Shown here piece after piece: positions 1 to 12,390 of a stretch of DNA of 64,000 nucleotides. The translations under genes and the position numbers were made by a program. Within the stretch, counting starts at the first letter, position 1; every line of letters begins with the position of its first letter. This DNA comes from Hsuehochloa calcarea (Eukaryota > Streptophyta > Magnoliopsida > Poales > Poaceae): NCBI GenBank assembly GCA_036346395.1, contig CM070604.1:1959501-2023500 (forward strand). The letters are read 5' to 3'. Below the pieces are notes generated by a model that was given only the letters and a program-made list of their open reading frames with translations, did no database searches and had not been told where the DNA came from.

Positions 1-1689
1 ACCGATCTCATAATAAATTTTCAATAAATAATTTTTTTATAAACTTTTAATCATATGTCAGTGGTTTGAGACTCAGCTCTGCCCCTGTTTGCAAGTATAG
101 TCTTACTCGACTTTAGTTGCTTTCTTCACGTGTGGAGCCTCTCTGGGGCCCAAAGGGCTATCTACAAAAAAGAAAAAAAAAGCTGCTATCTACAAAAAAA
201 AGCAAAAAAAAAGCTAAAGAAGTATATACTTTTTCGACTTAAAAGCAAACATAATCCATGCCTCTTTTCTTGAGTTAACCGAGATTTGACTCCTGCATTT
301 TGCTCAAATTAAGCTGCATATATGATCACGGTCCGGTCAGGAATCAAACTCATTTGGACACATTTGAGTTGCCTAGTGCACTGCACACTATAGCACAAAG
401 ATGCATGGTAGGCCAGGTAAGAAGCAGAGGAGGAGGAGGAGGGAGCCTCTCAGCGTCGAGCTTGCTCGCCGTTGGGCTCCATGACTTGACTAGTACTAGT
501 AGAAGAATCGTCTGGTCGAAGCTGCTCATGCATGCCTACGTGGCTCGCTCGGGCGCACAAATCTTCCAAGAAACGAAGAAATTGTTGCGTGAACGCGAGG
601 CTTCAACGCGGCGCGCCCGCGCGTCTCCGTCTTTTCTAGAACTCGATTCATTTTGACCCTTGCGGAAGGGGCAAGCGGGGGATCCGCAACTGCTTCGGCG
701 GTCCGACCGGTGGTTGTTAGGTTTAGGCTCCCATTTTGTGGTAGTAGCATAAGCCAACAACTTTTAGCCATGTGGGAGGGCTGGCGGTGGGAGCGCGAGG
801 CGGTGTAAGCGGCTCACCGTGGGGGTGGTGTCAAGGAGAGGGGAGCTCCAACCGATGATGGGGGTGGAAGAGGGAGGTGATGCAAGGCTTTAGGAGGGAG
901 CATTCGGGCCAGGACTCAACATGCGAGATGCAGCGGTCGTGGCGGTGGTTTCAACCGAAGGCGGGAAGATGACGGAGCGACAAGCTCCCTTATGTGGATC
1001 CTGTAATTGCTTGAAGGGTTTTGAGGGAGATTCTTGGAAACACGTTTTGACACGCTCGATTGGGAGAGAGGCGCATCGGGTCGCCCGGAATGGCGAGCGG
1101 AGGCGGTGGGCACCGGTGGAGAGGGAGGCGACATTCTGGGCCTGGCGGCGGCCAACGGAGGGAGCCAAGGTGAGCATTGGAAGGAGGAAGCTGAGGTGGT
1201 GCGTGCGAGAGCGTTGGCGTGGGTCAGAGCTCACATAGTGGCGGTGGCACACGGGCAGGGCATGACGGCCGTAACAGAGGAGTGGCTCCTCGAGCCTAAC
1301 TCCATTCTCTGGAGCGTGAGGAAGGAGGTGGAAGCAGCAGGTGGGGCTAAAGTAGAGGAGATGCTGAGTACGAGTTCTCGAGCGAAGCTCAGCGGCGAGA
1401 TGGGCTTGCGGGGCGAGTCCGTCATGGTCGGGGCAGAGTAAGGAAGAAAAGGTGAGAAGATGAGAGGAAGAAGGGAAGAGGGTATTTGTGACATTTCGCG
1501 TGGGCTGAAATAATAAATGTAAATTAAAATTATGAAAATGGCAAAACATCATACAAAAAATTTAAATCAGGGTAAATAATCGATGTAATCTAAAATAAAT
1601 GTAAGTAATAGAAGTCGACTTAAAGTCCGGTCAAATAATAAAAAGTTCCACGGAATAAATAGTTCACGCGCACTTCTCTGCTGCTCCAA
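1..1689. other. Intergenic DNA, no supportable gene
   Basis: AT-rich flanks (1-300 and 1500-1690) surround a GC-rich block (about 400-1450). Open frames exist on both strands of the GC-rich block, but they are overlapping, low in complexity and show no family motif or splice pattern that I recognise. The A-rich runs at about 165-215 are simple sequence. I treat the block as decayed repeat or intergenic DNA. Confidence 0.5.
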
Positions 1690-3026
1690 ACCTCACAAAA
1701 ACTGTTTCTTTTCCCCAAAGAACTAACTTTTTTTTTTCTTTCCCTTTTTGTTCTTTTGCGAATTCGTCGGAATCGGATCAAATTTGAATCCCCCGGACGT
1801 CCGACGAAGTTTGCCGATTTCCTTCCAGGATCCGCGCAAATCGAGGTAGCTTCGTCCCCCCCTTTTCTTAATGATTTTTTGGGATGGCTTCGGTTAGCTG
1901 TTGTTTCCGTGGGTTATATCACTTTGTGCGTTTTGGGGATCTATTCGAGTATAAATTTCGCAGTTTGGAGGTAAAAAAAATGATTCTGAGGTGAAGTTTT
2001 GGGATTGTGGATGCGTCGAAGGTATCCGAGGGATTTGTTGGGAGAGAATTCCATGCACAATTCGATGTGATCAGGCAAAAAAATCTCCCCTTTATGCTAA
2101 GATGTTAATACCATCTCATCGGTTTCTTGTGCACTAGTGTATAGCTACATGCTTACAGCCTTTGATCAATAAATAAAGCTATCCCGGTGCAATAAATCGC
2201 TTGCCCGCAGTGGAAGTTAGCGGCTTAGCGCTGTAGTTTCCATCTGATTTTTGCGATCTCAATCTTGTTCAGTAAATAGGATTGGTCGAATAATGCTTTT
2301 GTTATGATTCATCACCTGCTTTAATGGATTTTAGTGTGTTTGTGTGGGAACTGTGAACTGCTTGTGTGTTGAAGGATGTAACCGCGTGCATGCTTAATGA
2401 AGCAATGCTTCCTCCCTTTTGTGTTCTGTTCTTGTAAACCTTTTGTGTGTTGATGGCTTTGGCGGCGCCCACAGGTTTGACAAGTCTTAAAACCTGCCAA
2501 GGAAAAGTTGCAACATGTGGGGAACTCAGTAGGAAGAGAGGACAAAATCAGCGTATTAAGCTGTACTGCCCATGCAACATCTGTTTCTGCACTGCATTTT
2601 TCTGCTGCATGCCCGCATCTGTTGAGTTGTAGGGGTGTTGTCTTGGAAACTACTTGATCATCTCATTGTCATGTCGCAGAGCATGCAGTGCGGGAAGCTT
2701 GGTTCCTTTTTTAATTATATAGTATATACTTTTGCTTTTATCTACTGTCTTTAGTTGGTTTAATGTAAATGGAAGCTATCAAGTAAATCTGATTGTCGTG
2801 TCAAGTCAATATCTCTGAATAACTGTGATAAGCCTGGAATCTCGAACAGTTGAACCGCTTGTATGATCCATAGTTTTACTATGGAAGCTGAAGGTTAAGT
2901 AAGTTGCTGATTTGAATTTGCTTTCTTGAACTTGTGACATTGCAGAAGACCAACTTCCTTGCTAGGAGCCTAGAGTTGCCCAGAGTGTGCCAGATTTGTT
3001 CTCTTCTCCTGACTTACTAACTTCTA
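1690..3026 (+). other. Predicted 5' leader and leader intron of the ABC1 kinase gene
   Basis: A pyrimidine-rich stretch at about 1690-1750 precedes a possible non-coding exon ending at 1845, followed by a GT donor at 1846. An acceptor CAG ends at 2945, and 2946-3026 would be the second leader exon running into the ATG at 3027. The splice sites fit the consensus, but the leader start is a guess without transcript data. Confidence 0.4.
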
Positions 3027-6000
3027 ATGGGATGGGGAAACACCTTAACCAGGCGCCTCAAAGTTTTTTCCTTGGCATTGTTTATCTACTTTGACTATAA
3101 GGTGTGGTTATGTTTCTTGTTATTTTATCAACCGGTTTCTTCTGTTCTGGTAGAAACAGATTAACATCTTCTTGAGGTACAAGCAGGCTGTTCAGAAGAG
3201 AGTTCAATGGGTTAGCACTGGTAAAAAGAATGCTATATGGACGAAAGCACACGAGCGAAATGCCCGCCGTGTTCTCAACCTGATGATAGAGTTAGAAGGG
3301 TTATGGGTGAAACTGGGCCAATATCTGTCCACAAGAGCAGATGTGCTTCCTGAACCCTACATAAATGTCCTCAAGCAATTGCAGGACTCGCTTCCTCCAC
3401 GCCCTCTTGAAGAGGTATGCATACCTGTTCTTGATGAATGGAAGATTGAAAATTATTATCCTGAATGGAAGATTGAAAATTATTATCCTCATATGCATTT
3501 TCATTGATTTGTAATCAATCCAAATGGCAATGATTAACAACAAATAGGCGAACTGTAGTGTAATTTATCTTTATTTTGATTTTTGTCTCTCGTGTGCAGG
3601 TTTGTGGAACCATAGAGAAAGAACTTGGGAAACCCATGACTGATCTATTTGCTAATTTTGTCCTGGACCCTCTTGCAACTGCATCGGTAAGTTCTGTCAC
3701 TTCTGTGGTGTTTGAATGAACTTTAATTTATCTGATGGAAATTCATAGTATGCTCATGTGAGTCTTCATAAACATTGCGTAACAGATAGCACAAGTTCAT
3801 CGTGCAACTCTGGCAGATCGCAGAGAAGTAGTTGTGAAAATTCAGCATGATGGTGTCAAAGAGATCATATTAGAGGTTTATCTCTTTTCTGGAAAAATGT
3901 TTTGTAAAACAAGTAGGATTGCTATTACATTTTTGTATTGCTGAACAGGATTTGAAGAATGCAAAATCATTAATCGAATGGATTGCATGGGCAGAACCTC
4001 AGTACAATTTCAATCCAATGATTGATGAGTGGTGCAAGGAGGCACCAAAGGAACTTGATTTCAACCACGAAGCAGGTAACTCTCCTTGTTCAGGTTTTTA
4101 TATATATGCTTCTCTGCATATGTTCCCATATTCTCTTTTTATTAAAGTCATGGTCTAGTCACTTATAAAGAGGTCATCATGATAAGTTGATAACATATGG
4201 TATAAATTCTTTACTTTTAGAGAACACTAGGACTGTCTCCAGGAACCTTAGTCGCAAAACTGAATGTGGGAGTGGCAGTGTTTCCAGTGCTGTTGATGTA
4301 CTGATTCCAGAAGTTATTCAGGTCTAATGGTCTATCTGTGGGTTCTATTTTCTATTCTGTTTGTATTGTGTTATTTTTTGCAAATCATGTGACCATCATC
4401 TGACCCATTCTTCTCTGTGTATCAGTCAACTGACAAGGTTCTAATTTTGCAATATATGGACGGCATTCGCTTAAATGACAATGATTCATTGGAAGCATAT
4501 GGTGTTGATAAGCAAAGACTTGTTGAAGAGATAACTCGTGCATATGCTCATCAGATATACATTGATGGCTTCTTCAATGGCGATCCTCATCCTGGTATTT
4601 TAATTTTATGCATCTTAGGAAGATCTTCTGTCACTTCACTTGTATTATTCATTTTTTCCTTGTATTGCTTGCACATACATTCCTACTAACATGCATTTTT
4701 TTTCTGTAGGCAATTTTCTTGTGAGCAAGGAACCTCCACACAAACCGATTCTTCTCGACTTTGGGCTCACTAAACGCATATCAAAATCAATGAGGCAGGC
4801 ACTAGCAAAGATGTTTTTGTCATGCGCTGAGGTTTGCGACACTTTGATCTTCTAAATAATAACATGCCTACAAAAATGGAGTTACTCGAGAGTCAAGAGA
4901 AGATTGTATATTTTGCGGCTATGAGCAACAAACATGTCCTTTGGAGTAGCTGCAACCTTTTCTTACACTATATATAGAACCCAAACAAGCATGTATTGTT
5001 TACTTTCTAATATTTTCATATAATAGCATGACAGTTTTAGTCATTACTCACAAGTCACAAGTGATATGGCAGACTGGTAGATGATATGATACATCAACAA
5101 GATATTGGAGAAAGTGAAAAACAAGACAGAATCTGGAACTTGGCTTTGTTTTTTACTACTATGCTTTATCGTTCCTGGAATCAATTACTATACTTATAAA
5201 AAGTTTCCTGCAACATTAAGTCATCACAGACACACATATTTTTTAAGTATCAACATATGAGAAGTAAAGTTTGCAAGATGGGATTCTTCGATTTGTTCTA
5301 CCTTTTGTTGTTTATTTACCAGCTTGTCATAATTTACAATTCTAAGATCTAACATGCCGACTGTCAATGTGTAGGGAGATCATGTGGCACTGCTGTCAGC
5401 CTTTGCAGAGATGGGGCTTAAACTGCGGGTTGACATGCCTCAGCAGACTATGGAGATTGCCACAATATTCTTTCGCCAGTCCACTACAGCAAATGAAACA
5501 AAGGTAGGGTGAAGGCTACTACATCCATTGCATATTGTTTTTTTGTCTACTTTTTATCACTTTAGAAATTTGGAGTAACTTTTTGGTTATTTATTCATAT
5601 TCATTAGGAGAACATAAAGACATTGAATGACCAAAGAGAACGAAATGTCAAGGCCCTTCAAGAAAAGATGAAATTGAACAAGAAGGAGGTTCAACGTTTT
5701 AATCCCGTGAGTAGGCATGCCTAGCTAACTACTTTCCTTTAAGCTGTGTTAAGCTGTCAAGCAAGAGATGGGTGTTACGTGAAAGCTGTGTTAAGTTGTC
5801 AACCAAGAGATGGGTGTTACATGAAAATTTTCTCGCTTTCAGGTTGATGCTTTCCCTGGTGATGCAATAATATTTACGAGGGTCTTGAATCTTCTTAGAG
5901 GTATGTGTTTGTTTTGAACTTATCCGTTTCTCTAAAATGTCCAGTATCAATGTATCATAGTGACATTTTTTTAATCTCTGCAGGGCTTTCAGCTTCACTA

Positions 6001-8974
6001 AATGTTAGGATAGTTTATCTAGACATCATGAGGCCATTTGCTGAATCAACTTTGCTAGGGTGAGATGCTTGTCACGCCTATGTTTTTCAGCAGCTTTATA
6101 GTAAAACATTCCTTTTTTCCATTGCTTATTTATGCCTTCATTGATATCAGGGGTATAATGCGTGGACCAACAACTAACAGTCAGTGGATTTATGACTCAC
6201 CTGTTAACTCTGAACTGGAGTCTAAACTTAGGAATCTTCTACTCGAGTTGGGAAACGACAAAATTTTAGGAATACAAGTAGGTTGATTATCTCATGCAAT
6301 TCAACTACGTGCAGCGACATTGATGTACCAAATTTGTCTGACCAAATTTCATATCATGCGTTTAGCAGTGATATCTGCATCTGGTTATAGCTTGTTGGTA
6401 TGGTGCCTTACAGTTCTTCCTTTTCCCAGGTCTGTGCATATAAAGATGGAAAGGTCATAATAGATACTGCTGCTGGTATGTTAGGGAAATATGATCCACG
6501 GCCTGTTCAACCTGATTCTCTCTTTCCAGTTTTCTCGGTGACAAAGGGTATCACTGCTGGGATGGTACATTGGCTTGTTGACAAAGGGTGGGTGGTTAAT
6601 TTCAATACCAAGTTTTTTTAACGTGCTAGTCTAAATCTGTTTGCAGGCCATCAAGTTACGCTACATTATATAATTCTTAATGCTGCATATGAAGTTTCCT
6701 GCAGTTGATTCACCTTATTCAAGTTATAAAGTTTCTTGATATTATGTATGTTCTGATGCGCCTAAAAAGTGTTCTGTGCTTCTAGTTTATGCTTTCTAGC
6801 ATCTAATTCTTTTATGAAGCAGCTCCTTTGAATCTCTGCCAGTTGTGCATGATGGTATTTAGAGAACGTTGCACATCTTTTCCCTGCTACCTTATGCTTT
6901 TTGTATGCTTTGTCTGGTCCACTTTGTGACAGCATGTTGTGATCTTTCAGGAAGTTAAAGTATGAGGAAACAGTTGCCAATATATGGCCAACATTTGGAA
7001 CTAACAGAAAGGAGCTAATAAAGGTACCCGAACTTTTTCACTACTGTTATTGGATGAGACTTGGTGTTTCTTGGGACTAACAGACTGTCTCATTTGTTAC
7101 TTCCTGATAAAGGTCCACCATCTTCTAAATCATACATCTGGTTTACACAATGCATTGGGAGATGTGGTGAAAACTGATCCTATGTTGGTATGTGACTGGG
7201 AAGAGACACTACACCAGGTTGCCAAGTGTACACCTGAAACTGAACCTGGTTCAGCACAAATTTATCACTACCTATCCTTTGGTTGGCTGTGTGGTGGAGT
7301 CATAGAGGTATCTCCCTTACCATCACATGAACTGAACTTTTTATTTTATGGGAGAACTGAGCCTTGTTAATTGAGTCAATGTATTTTTATGGGGTCACAC
7401 AAGTGTACTAATTTGTAATCTGGTTAAGGGTTTTCTAAATTTAAATGCAAAGCCAAGTTATCTTTTTCAGTTTTGGGCTATTGGCAATTAAGTAGAGGTA
7501 ATTGATCTTAGACAATACGTTTGTATGTCGATGTATCATTCTAACTTAATTTCGCGAATCCTAAAACTGGTATTTGACAATAATAGCATGCATCTGGGAA
7601 GAAGTTACAAGAGGTCCTAGAAGAGGCTATTGTTCATCCTCTTCACATTGAGGGGGAGCTATACATTGGCATTCCTCCAGGTATGTAGCAGATGTCAAAT
7701 AAATAAGTGTTTAGATTGTTTACAAGATTTGTTTCCAATCCAGCTTCTAATTTTTTTTTAATAAATGCTGTGCACTTGATTTGTTGATTAGTTTTTCGTG
7801 ATTATCCAAACTTTCCTTTTATATGCCTTTCCGCATCAAACAAAATTACTTGAGCAATGTTTCGAATTTAGGTTTATGAAAGTTTTAATGCTTAAAGTTC
7901 TGAGAGGCATTTTTCTATGAGTCTCCATTTCCTTAGTATGTTATCGTGTCCAGTTATATAATGATGGATGCTTGTTTTTACAATTTACATAAACATGTTG
8001 ATCTTTTTTCTTCTTTCTTTGAACGCCTGGATGGAGTATATGCTCTTTTGGATATGTGGATGAAGTTGGATGAGTGAGGTTGCTGCTTTGATCATAATTT
8101 CACTGTTCCAGACACCCCTCGTCTGATGTCCATAAATTTGTGCCCCTTGTCAGGTGTTGAATCTCGCCTGGCAGCACTGACAGTTGACACCGAAGAGCTT
8201 CAGAAGCTATCAGGAATCAGGGCACGGCCAGACGTCCCACCAGAGTTGCTGAGCAACATTGCACAGATGGCGACGAGTTTGCCGGTTCTTTTTAACACGC
8301 TCAACATTCGCCGGGCCATCATCCCTGCTGCCAACGGTCACTGCTCCGCGCGTGCTCTCGCTCGGTACTATGCAGCGCTCGCAACGGGCGGCTCTGTTCC
8401 TCCGCCACACTCCGCCGACTCCAAGCCACCGCTCGGCAGCCATGTGCACACCCCCAAGTTCCCCACTGCTCCGGCCAAGAAGAAGAAGGGCTCCTCAAAG
8501 AAGGGTGGCAGCTCCGCGCAGAACGTCCAGGACGCGAGCCACGGTGACAAGGAGGGGTACACCCAGCTGCGGAGCAGCGACGACGAGGACGAAGCGGCCG
8601 CGGCAGCCGGTGGAAGCGACGGCAGAAGGATGTTCAGCGACGCCAAGATCGTGGACGCCTTCATGGGCGTGGGCGACTGCTCAGGCATGATCCACCCGAA
8701 CGGCAAGTTTGGGCTCGGGTTCAGGAGGTACAGCAGCTCGAGTGGGAAGCTGACCAGCTTCGGGCACTCCGGGATGGGCGGGTCGACGGGGTTCTGCGAC
8801 GTGCAGCGCGGCTTCGCCATGGCGGTGACGGTGAACAAGTTGTCGCTGGGAGGCGTCACGCGGAGCGTTGTGCGGTTGGTGTGCGAGGAGCTGGGCGTGC
8901 CCGTGCCCGACGAGTTCTCCAGCTCCGGCGAGAAGGGGCCTGACATGGTGCCCAACCTTGCACTGCCGCAGTAA
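3027..8974 (+). CDS. ABC1/ADCK-family atypical kinase with C-terminal beta-lactamase-like domain
   Basis: Joined exons: 3027-3101, 3160-3414, 3600-3686, 3786-3875, 3949-4075, 4221-4321, 4426-4594, 4710-4831, 5375-5503, 5608-5706, 5843-5900, 5984-6059, 6151-6277, 6430-6587, 6951-7023, 7113-7307, 7587-7680, 8154-8974. All borders are GT-AG, phases agree, and the sum is 2856 nt (951 aa plus stop). ABC1 kinase signatures are visible: KxGQ at 76-79, a Lys157 in VVVKIQH, GDPHPGN at 297-303 and DFG at 318-320. A class C/serine beta-lactamase-like domain follows, with SVTK at 541-544, HTSG and YLSFGW near 585-640, and an HSG motif at His883. The same fusion occurs in the Arabidopsis At5g24810 type, as I recall it. 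The family suggests a role as an organellar regulator of lipid or quinone metabolism; the substrate is unknown. The last exon is strikingly GC-rich and encodes a Lys-rich then acidic linker inside the second domain. Confidence 0.93.
3435..3488 (+). repeat. 27-bp tandem duplication in intron 2 of the ABC1 kinase gene
   Basis: Two identical 27-bp units (3435-3461 and 3462-3488) lie about 20 bp downstream of the intron 2 donor at 3415. They do not alter the predicted splice sites. Confidence 0.85.
5741..5824 (+). repeat. 42-bp tandem duplication in intron 10 of the ABC1 kinase gene
   Basis: Units 5741-5782 and 5783-5824 differ at only a few positions. The array fills most of the short intron between coding exons ending at 5706 and starting at 5843. 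Confidence 0.85.
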
Positions 8975-9655
8975 CCTACTAACCTCTCTAACCTGTCACC
9001 TGTACGTGAGCAAACCAGTTCGATAAATTCGTTGTCAGACAAGAGTTTGCTAATAGAAACCCCGGGGAAAAGCACTGAATTATCACCGTATATGTATGTA
9101 TGGGCCTGTTTGGAACGGGCTTCGGTTTTTCCCTCCGAAAATACGGAAGCTGTTTCAAACGGGTAGATTTTTTTTTTCGGTTTTTCCTGAAGTCGGAAGT
9201 CGCTGAGGACAGCTTCATATACTCTATTCGGACTTTACCCCCAAAGTTGGGGGGGGGGGGGATTACCCGCTCTTGTCACCGCACAAACCCCCTCCCTTCG
9301 CCTGCCCGAAACCCTAGTCGCGCGCCTCTCCTGCCCCGCTCCTTCCTCCCTCCTGCGCCCGCTCCTCCTCCCTTGCCGGCTCTGTTGCACACCCTCCTCC
9401 AGCCCCGACGTCGCCTCCCTCCCTCCCTCTTCTCCGACGTCCGCTCCCGCAGCGCCCTTCTCCTCCCTCGGTGCCTTCGTCGGCCTGCGCCGCCTCCCGC
9501 CTCCCTCCTCCTCCGCTGGCCCGCACCTCCTCCCCTTGACGTGGCGCCTCCCCCATGCCAACCTCCTCCTCCTCCTCCCTTAAGCTGTCGCCGCCGTCCC
9601 CCTCCTCTTCCAACTCTTCAGATGTTGCCGCCCTCATCCTCCCCAAGCCGTCCTC

Positions 9656-9993
9656 CTCCTCCCCCGACATCGTCGCCTCAACCGCCATCCTCCTCCGCTG
9701 ACCTCCTCCCCCGAGGCACCGCCGCCGCACTCATCCTCCCCTCCCCTCTTCCCACCTAGGGATGACAATTGTGCCCGATTACCCGCGGGTCGCCGCCGTC
9801 GCCCTCCTCTCCTAACTCCCACAACGCCGCCGCCTTCCTCCTCCCTCGAGTCCTATTCCTCCTCCCCCGACGTTGTCGCCTCAACCGCCGTCCTCCTCCG
9901 CTGACCTCCTCCCCCGAGGCGCCGCCGCCGCACTCATCCTCCCCTCCCCCCTTCCCACTTAGGGATGGAAATTGTGTCCGATTGCCCGCGGGT
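9656..9993 (+). repeat. 203-bp-offset duplication of hAT flank plus terminus
   Basis: Sequence 9656-9790 recurs at 9859-9993 with few mismatches. Each copy contains about 100 bp of C-rich host flank followed by the hAT terminus TAGGGATG (at 9757 and 9960) and its first subterminal bases. A 68-bp spacer separates them. The host flank was therefore copied together with the transposon end. Confidence 0.85.
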
Positions 9994-10180
9994 AAATACC
10001 CTAATAGAGCTGGGCATGAGCAGTTTCTTTGCCCACAGGCATAAAAATATGGGAAACTCTCTGCCCGTCAGGTAGACGGGCATGAGCATGGGTGAGCTCC
10101 ACTCGTATCCTTCTCGTCCGTTTACCCGCAACATACACTCACAGGTGGGGCCAAGGGTCAACAATAGGGTTAGTCACTGG

Positions 10181-10739
10181 TAGGGATGGCAATCGGGCGC
10201 GGCGGGTACGGGTAGTGCTCGCCCATACCCATACCCGCGACCCTGATTTCCCCCACGGGCATGCCCGCGAAGGACGACGGGAGAAAAACCTCGCCCATGC
10301 CCATCTCCCGTGGGCATGCTCTTTACTGCGAATAATACATCGTCGCCCGTGGGTACCCATCGCCCGCGGGTATGCTCGTTACCCGCGAGCAATGCACACA
10401 TCAAGTTCATCATAATTCACACATCAATGGTGCATCACACATTCAACAACTAATAAAGTTTATCACAATTCACATATCATGTTCGACAAGATAACTAATC
10501 AAGTTCAACAAATAAAATAAAATTACAAACTGACATAGTTCCTTACACACGCGTGTAGGTTACGGGTAATCGGGTGAATCGGGTAGGCTGGAGCTTACCT
10601 ATGCCCACGCCCGTTTACCCGATGGGCAAAGAATTATGCCTGTTTTCATGCCTGTGGGCAAAAAAAGACGCCCATACCCGCCTCCATTAGGGTATTCACC
10701 AGCAGACACACGAGTAATCGGGCACAATTGCCATCCTTA
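10181..10739 (-). mobile_element. Nested hAT element of the same family, opposite orientation
   Basis: Termini TAGGGATGGCAAT (10181) and, in inverse complement, TAAGGATGGCAAT (ending 10739) bound 559 bp. Flanks are GTCACTGG (10173-10180) and CTCACTGG (10740-10747), a 7-of-8 target duplication. Its left end resembles the right end of the outer element and its right end resembles the outer left end at 9960 over about 150 bp, so it sits inverted with respect to its host. Confidence 0.8.
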
Positions 10740-11104
10740 CTCACTGGCTCACTGCTCACTCTCACAGTCACTCAATCACTCTCCCCAGCGCGAGTCCCTA
10801 TTCCCAGACACTAACCGCCAACACAAAGCGCCGTCAATGCCCCAAATTCAGATCCGCCTCATCCTCCTCCTGGTCCGCTGCCTTTCATCGTCGCACGTCC
10901 TCTCGGCCGGCCGCCGCCTGGTAGTGGTACCTGTACCCCATTACAAAATGCGCGAGCAGACACGAGAGAAGAACATGCCAAGCCCTAGCCAAGACAAAGA
11001 AGGGGAGGAGAGGAGGCTTCTCTTCTCACATCAACAGCAGTAGATCGATCCCATCTAGTCCAGGTACACGAGCCCCCCATCTCTATATTCCTCCTCGCTT
11101 TCTT

Positions 11105-11376
11105 CCCTCCCCTCTCTCGATTGAGATCTAGGTAGGTCGCTTTTGCTGGGATTTATCTTGTGTTCTATTGTGCTCTCGGTTGTTTTTCAACATCCGATCT
11201 TTCCCGGTTGCGTTTCTTCAAAATCTGTTCCGAATCCCAGACCTCCCCTCTCTCGATTGACATCTATGCAGGCCTCTTTTGTTGGGATTTATCATGTGTT
11301 CTGTTGTGCTCTCGGTGTTTTTCAAGATCCGATCTTTCCCAGTTACATTTCTTCAAAATCTGTTGTGAATCCCAGA
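11105..11376 (+). repeat. 136-bp tandem duplication inside the hAT element
   Basis: Units 11105-11240 and 11241-11376 share most positions. They begin with a CCCTCTCTCGATTG tract and look like a plant leader/first-intron sequence (pyrimidine-rich, GATCTAGGTAG), so this may be captured host DNA. No gene is recognisable. Confidence 0.8.
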
Positions 11377-12390
11377 CGAACGAGAAAAAAGGGAGAATTT
11401 TTTTGTTTCTGGTTTTGAGGATGATGGGGTTACAAGGAGGCGTCTAACTGTAGTGCGAGAGGGGAAAATGGTTTATGGTTTTCCCAAATTATGGATGCAC
11501 CATTTTTGAATTGTGGTAGAGTAGTGGTCAAATTGCAACCTAGCAACTGAACTAGTGCTGAAAGAGTTGTATGATTAAGCAGCGGATCTTACTAGAGCTG
11601 CTTGTGTTATGTGTTACGTTTGTATTTTCATTTTAGTTGTTGAATGTGTGATGCACTGTTGATGTGTGAATGCGGTGCATTGTTGTTCAATCGTGATGTG
11701 TGAATGTGGTGAGTCAGCATTACATTTTGGTATCTTAATTGCTTAATGCAATATTCTAATTGCTAATTGCTTAATAGCTTAGTGCTTAGTCACTTCACGG
11801 GCATCTCGGTCACTTCACGGGCATGGGCGGGGTTGCGGGTACATGGGCATGCCCGTGGGCTACAGAGGTATGGGTAAGGTTCTTTGCCCTTCATCCTTCG
11901 CTGGCATGACCGTGGAAGGTGTCCACCGCGCCCAATTGCCAACCCTATTCCCACCGTAGTCGAGTCACAACCCTAGCCGTTGTTCCTATTCCTTTTAATT
12001 TTAATTTTCTATTTTTTATTTGTAAATGAATTAATTATGTAATAATTTTATATTGTGATTTTTTATGTAATAATTAGTCATTGTATTTATTTATATAATA
12101 ATTGTTGTTAATTATGGTTTATTATGTTAATTGCGGTCTATTGTGTTAATTGTGGTAGTCATCGTTAATTGCAATCAATTGCGTTAATTGTAGTCAATTG
12201 CGTTAGTTGTCGTTAATTGTCGTTAAATGACATCAAACAAGCCACTACTTGCATGAGGGGTATTTCAAACATTCCTCATCTTAGAAGCTGTAGTCAGACT
12301 ACCTAAAAGTCAGACAGCCAAACACTAAACCTCTTCAGCCCAGCGGGAAGTCGTTTTTTAGAAAAACTACACCTGCGCCAAACAGGCCCA

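Larger units (their letters stand above)
9757..11947. mobile_element. Non-autonomous hAT (Ac/Ds-like) transposon with exact 8-bp TSD
   Basis: The left end reads TAGGGATGACAATT and the right end, in inverse complement, TAGGGTTGGCAATT, resembling Ac/Ds termini. The 8-bp flank TTCCCACC is present at 9749-9756 and at 11948-11955 without mismatch, as expected for hAT insertion. Subterminal regions are rich in CCCG/CGGG words such as ACCCGCGGGT. No transposase is encoded. A second copy of the left end lies at 9960 with flank TTCCCACT. A smaller related element is nested at 10181-10739. Confidence 0.85.
9101..12390. mobile_element. Large non-autonomous TIR DNA transposon
   Basis: The 13-bp terminus TGGGCCTGTTTGG at 9101 is repeated in inverted orientation at 12378-12390. 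Short matches extend inward around AAGTCG and GAAGTCG motifs near both ends. A clean target duplication is not visible (flanks TGTATGTA and ATGTGGTA), so the superfamily is unsettled; PIF/Harbinger and hAT are both possible. The interior has no transposase. It holds a Pro/Ser-coding low-complexity block (9250-9750), a nested hAT element, and AT-rich degenerate GTTAATTG repeats (12080-12240). Confidence 0.6.

Noticed and set aside
890..1552. 220-codon frame on the minus strand
   Set aside because: Overlaps equally long frames on the + strand; no recognisable domain or splicing.
9100..9759. Long Pro/Ser-rich open frame on + and Glu/Gly-rich frames on - strand
   Set aside because: Frames arise from C-rich low-complexity DNA inside a transposon; no domain, splice pattern or conservation signal.
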